From NCBI GenBank assembly GCA_914767715.1, contig OU612072.1, forward strand, positions 7,192,001 to 7,256,000: a DNA stretch of 64,000 nt, in the 5' to 3' direction. Source of the stretch: Membranipora membranacea. Its lineage: Eukaryota; Bryozoa; Gymnolaemata; Cheilostomatida; Membraniporidae. The notes below the pieces were generated by a model. It did no database searches. It was not told the origin of the DNA and saw nothing but the letters and a program-made list of their open reading frames with translations. Of this stretch, positions 61,440 to 64,000 are shown piece by piece. Position numbers and translations under genes: made by a program. Position 1 is the stretch's first letter. Each line of letters begins with the position of its first letter.

Positions 61440-64000
61440 TTAGCTACTACTAATTCAAAATAATTGAGGTGAGTTAACATTAGGTACTACCAATTTAATG
61501 GTTTTGTGGTGAGTTATAATTAGCTACTACCAATTTAATTAGCTGAATCAAGTGAACAGGTAAAATAATGAGGAGGATTTATATTTTTCTAGCATTGAAA
61601 AGGGCAAACTAGGGCTGTTTATGGGTGCGCTTGTATTGTCAACTTGATGCACCAAAATACCTTGAAAACAAGCTTAGATTCTAATGGACCAAGACCTTAG
61701 TTTAATCTAGCTTTTAGAAGGGGCAAATTATGGAATATTATTTGAACTTTCTTTGTGCTATTGGAAATTCACATTACTAGACATTGACAAAAGGTTGACA
61801 AGGGCGCTCAGGCTTCGACTCACCAGAGTTCATCAAGCCTCCAATCAAACTCATTTTGTTTGCACTAACGACTATCATTAGGAAGGTAATATGTTACTAG
61901 ATAGAATATGAATCAGTTGACTGGTGGTATTACTATATAAGAACAAGTTTCTCCGAATGATGGTAGAACACAAACCTTGTTGGTGTGATTGATCAGCTAA
62001 CAGAGAATCGACTGCCTCCACTATTTTAGGTGTCGGTACAGATGAATTAGTAGAAGCTACAGATAATGGTGACATGTAATCATACTGCTCTGACGCCCCA
62101 AACAGCGGTTCACCTGTACAGAGAGAGAGAAAATTAAGTGGGATCCATGAGAAACCCATAAACAGTGTTTTGTCTATGGAGAAACCTATCAATATTATTG
62201 CAATTACCCAAACACAATACTCAAGAGGAGGTATACCCATGAGGAAACTTTTGCCATTGCTACAATCTTGAAGTAGTGAAATTTATAATTAGCTAACATT
62301 CTATCAACCTAACTAAATTTATAAACTCCAATTTTGGCTCAAAAAGGTGCATTTCAGAAGTTGTGTTCATTGGGTTATGAATATTGATTTATGATCATAA
62401 TCTAGGTCAATTTTCATCGTTTAATTGACTCTTACCTGGAAATTGTGAGTCAGTTGCAGACATCAGTCCCACATCTTCTAACGCTTGGTTAAGCCTAGGT
62501 GTAGGTACAGACATATCACTAGAGACTGACAGTGGTCCTGTGTTCATGCAATGTTCTGACTGTAGTAAGACTTCCTGTTTGCGTCCTGTAATAAATATGG
62601 ATGACTCAGATGTATGAATGAAGAGACTGCTGATAACCCTCCATATACTTTTTTAGTAATATAGTGTGATCTCAAGTTGGGCTGGCGGGTGCTCTGGTCT
62701 AGTGGTGGATAGCACGTGAGGGCATGTTTTGTCTGGGCTCTTCATGATATTTTGGTGTTCCTTGATAGCAGAATACAAAAAAATCAGCTTTGTTTTTACT
62801 TTATTTATCGCCAGAATTTTGCAAAATGGTGACTCCAAATCCCGGAGGTCCACAGGGTTTATAGTTCACCAACCACCGAGATCTACGGCAGGTAAGGGTA
62901 CATAATACAGCTAGAGTCCTTCAGCATTTCTGTACACTGGAGGAGATAAATCTCTGTATGGAAGACTACTGGCTTATTTTGTTAGATTCAGTTTTTGGTG
63001 TATAAACTTGCATGCCACTTGTTTCGCAGCAACTGAATCTAAGAAAAAATTCAAACCTTGCTGAGGAGAGTTGAGAGACAGGATTGCCTCTGCTGCATGG
63101 ATGGCTTCTGGTGTAGGAACACATAGATCACTAGATGATACTGAAAATGGTGCAGTGAAATTAATATCATCCTCTTCATTATCCTCCTCCTCAATATCAA
63201 GTTGTGACATTCTGGTCTTATTATGATCTGTGAAAGACAACGATGACAACAATAAATAGATCAATGGTGAACTTGGGACAACAAATCTCGAACTGAACCT
63301 TCCGCTTTTGCCGTAATGTGCATTGGATGACCCTGGGTTAGATTATATTGCATGCATCAGTCATTGCTTATAGTTACTCAGAAGCTAGCTCAAATTTAAC
63401 AGTAGCCCCGCCCACTACCTGTATGCAGTAACTTCATGTGATTTGAGCATTGAGTATATGAATGTCTACAAACATTGTTGTCTTCGTCACCTCGCTTTCT
63501 CAATTGATTGAGAAATGATTGAGAAAGGGAGGTGTAAGAGGCAACAACTCTTGTTTACAAATCACATCACAGTCTTGGCAAACTTTTCCGGCTAGGGGTG
63601 GAATGAAGTTTGCCAATTTGTTCCTTCACAACTGACAAAGTTTGCCAAAGCAGGCTTAGGACCACCATGAAAAGACAAAACGCAAAGTTACTGTCACTGA
63701 TTAGTATAAACTGATATACCCTGGTCTGAATTTTAAGTCAGTACTGCTGGTAACATCTTTTACTTACCTGTGTAATCATGTAAACCAACACTTGCCGTAG
63801 CTGGCTCTCTGGGCTCTTGGATGGCCATTGGGATTGTTGTAGCTTTGCTGGTGGTTCCGGTCTGTCCGGGGTCAAATAGAACTTCTTTGATAACTGAAAA
63901 TAATAGGAGCAGATATAATAGTGACTGTCAGAATCTCAGAGTTAACTACAAGATACAAAATCAGCTCTGCTTATCAGAACTTACCTCCAGGCATCCGGAC

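Larger units (their letters stand above)
57479..63893 (-). pseudogene. Gene B' : type-B copy, 5' end outside the window, frameshifted
   Basis: Exons: 63893-63768, 63227-63057, 62585-62436, 62113-61976, 60742-60615, 60428-60350, 60127-59881, 59712-59557, 59088-58977, 58655-57930 (propeller), 57612-57479 (stop TAA 57481-57479). The HTH exon lies beyond 64000. Exon 60127-59881 is 247 nt against 248 in gene B: one base is lost just after the acceptor, and in the gene B frame a nearby AGA codon is TGA (about 60110). Either change alone would break the protein before the coiled coil. The rest is open and the propeller is intact, so the copy is recently damaged, or the site is an assembly error or is bypassed by an internal start (an ATG before SHELPQL). 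Confidence 0.68.
50535..64000. repeat. Tandem segmental duplication, unit 4 (truncated by window)
   Basis: This fourth copy has an intergenic block (50535-57478) and a type-B gene (B') that runs off the window at 64000. Extra sequence absent from the other units lies at about 50645-50950 and 51000-51385. Its 3' gene half and downstream flank resemble unit 1 more than units 2 and 3. Confidence 0.88.

Noticed and set aside
1-64000. tRNA, rRNA or prokaryotic operon features
   Set aside because: No cloverleaf with conserved tRNA boxes, no rRNA sequence and no Shine-Dalgarno/operon spacing was seen; coding is spliced throughout.

Overview
The window is eukaryotic, from an AT-rich and fairly intron-dense animal genome. 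Protein-coding signal occurs only as short exons with GT..AG junctions and matching phases, on the minus strand. The encoded domains (B-box, coiled coil, NHL-like propeller, OTU, CENP-B/Psq-type HTH) together are metazoan. Short introns (about 70-600 bp) and the domain mix would suit an early-branching invertebrate such as a sponge or cnidarian, but the species cannot be named from the sequence.

Layout: the window is a tandem segmental duplication. One landmark recurs at 1, 14840, 30474 and 50535, defining units of about 14.8, 15.6, 20.1 and (truncated) 13.5 kb. Each unit is an intergenic block (LINE reverse-transcriptase remnant plus uncharacterised ORFs, about 5-7.7 kb) followed by one or two minus-strand genes. 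Read 5'->3' on the minus strand the genes are: B' (64000->57479, 5' end outside, frameshifted), A'' (49820->about 43930, pseudogene), B (43433->36653, intact), A' (29750->21200, pseudogene) and A (14134->5053, intact).

Gene A: 13 exons, 1027 aa by my splice model. Order: CENP-B/Psq-like helix-turn-helix, OTU-type cysteine protease domain, zinc-knuckle-like motif, acidic/'PLSIS..PTP' module, B-box, coiled coil, NHL-like propeller. Gene B: 12 exons, 852 aa. Order: a different HTH, three tandem 'P(L/F)SVxS...PTP' exon modules, the same coiled coil and propeller, with no OTU and no B-box. The two types share the 3' half almost exactly and differ in the 5' half, with a sharp switch just upstream of one coiled-coil exon.

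Main finding: among the gene copies the propeller exon is nearly invariant, except for clusters of amino-acid changes spaced about 42 residues apart, i.e. once per blade at equivalent loops. This resembles a diversified recognition surface on a TRIM-like scaffold, carried by swappable N-terminal effector modules in a recombining tandem array. The function (immune or allorecognition-like sensing) is inference. The array also records mobile-element insertions, an OTU-exon deletion at microhomology, a minisatellite built from splice donors, and large gene-breaking deletions.
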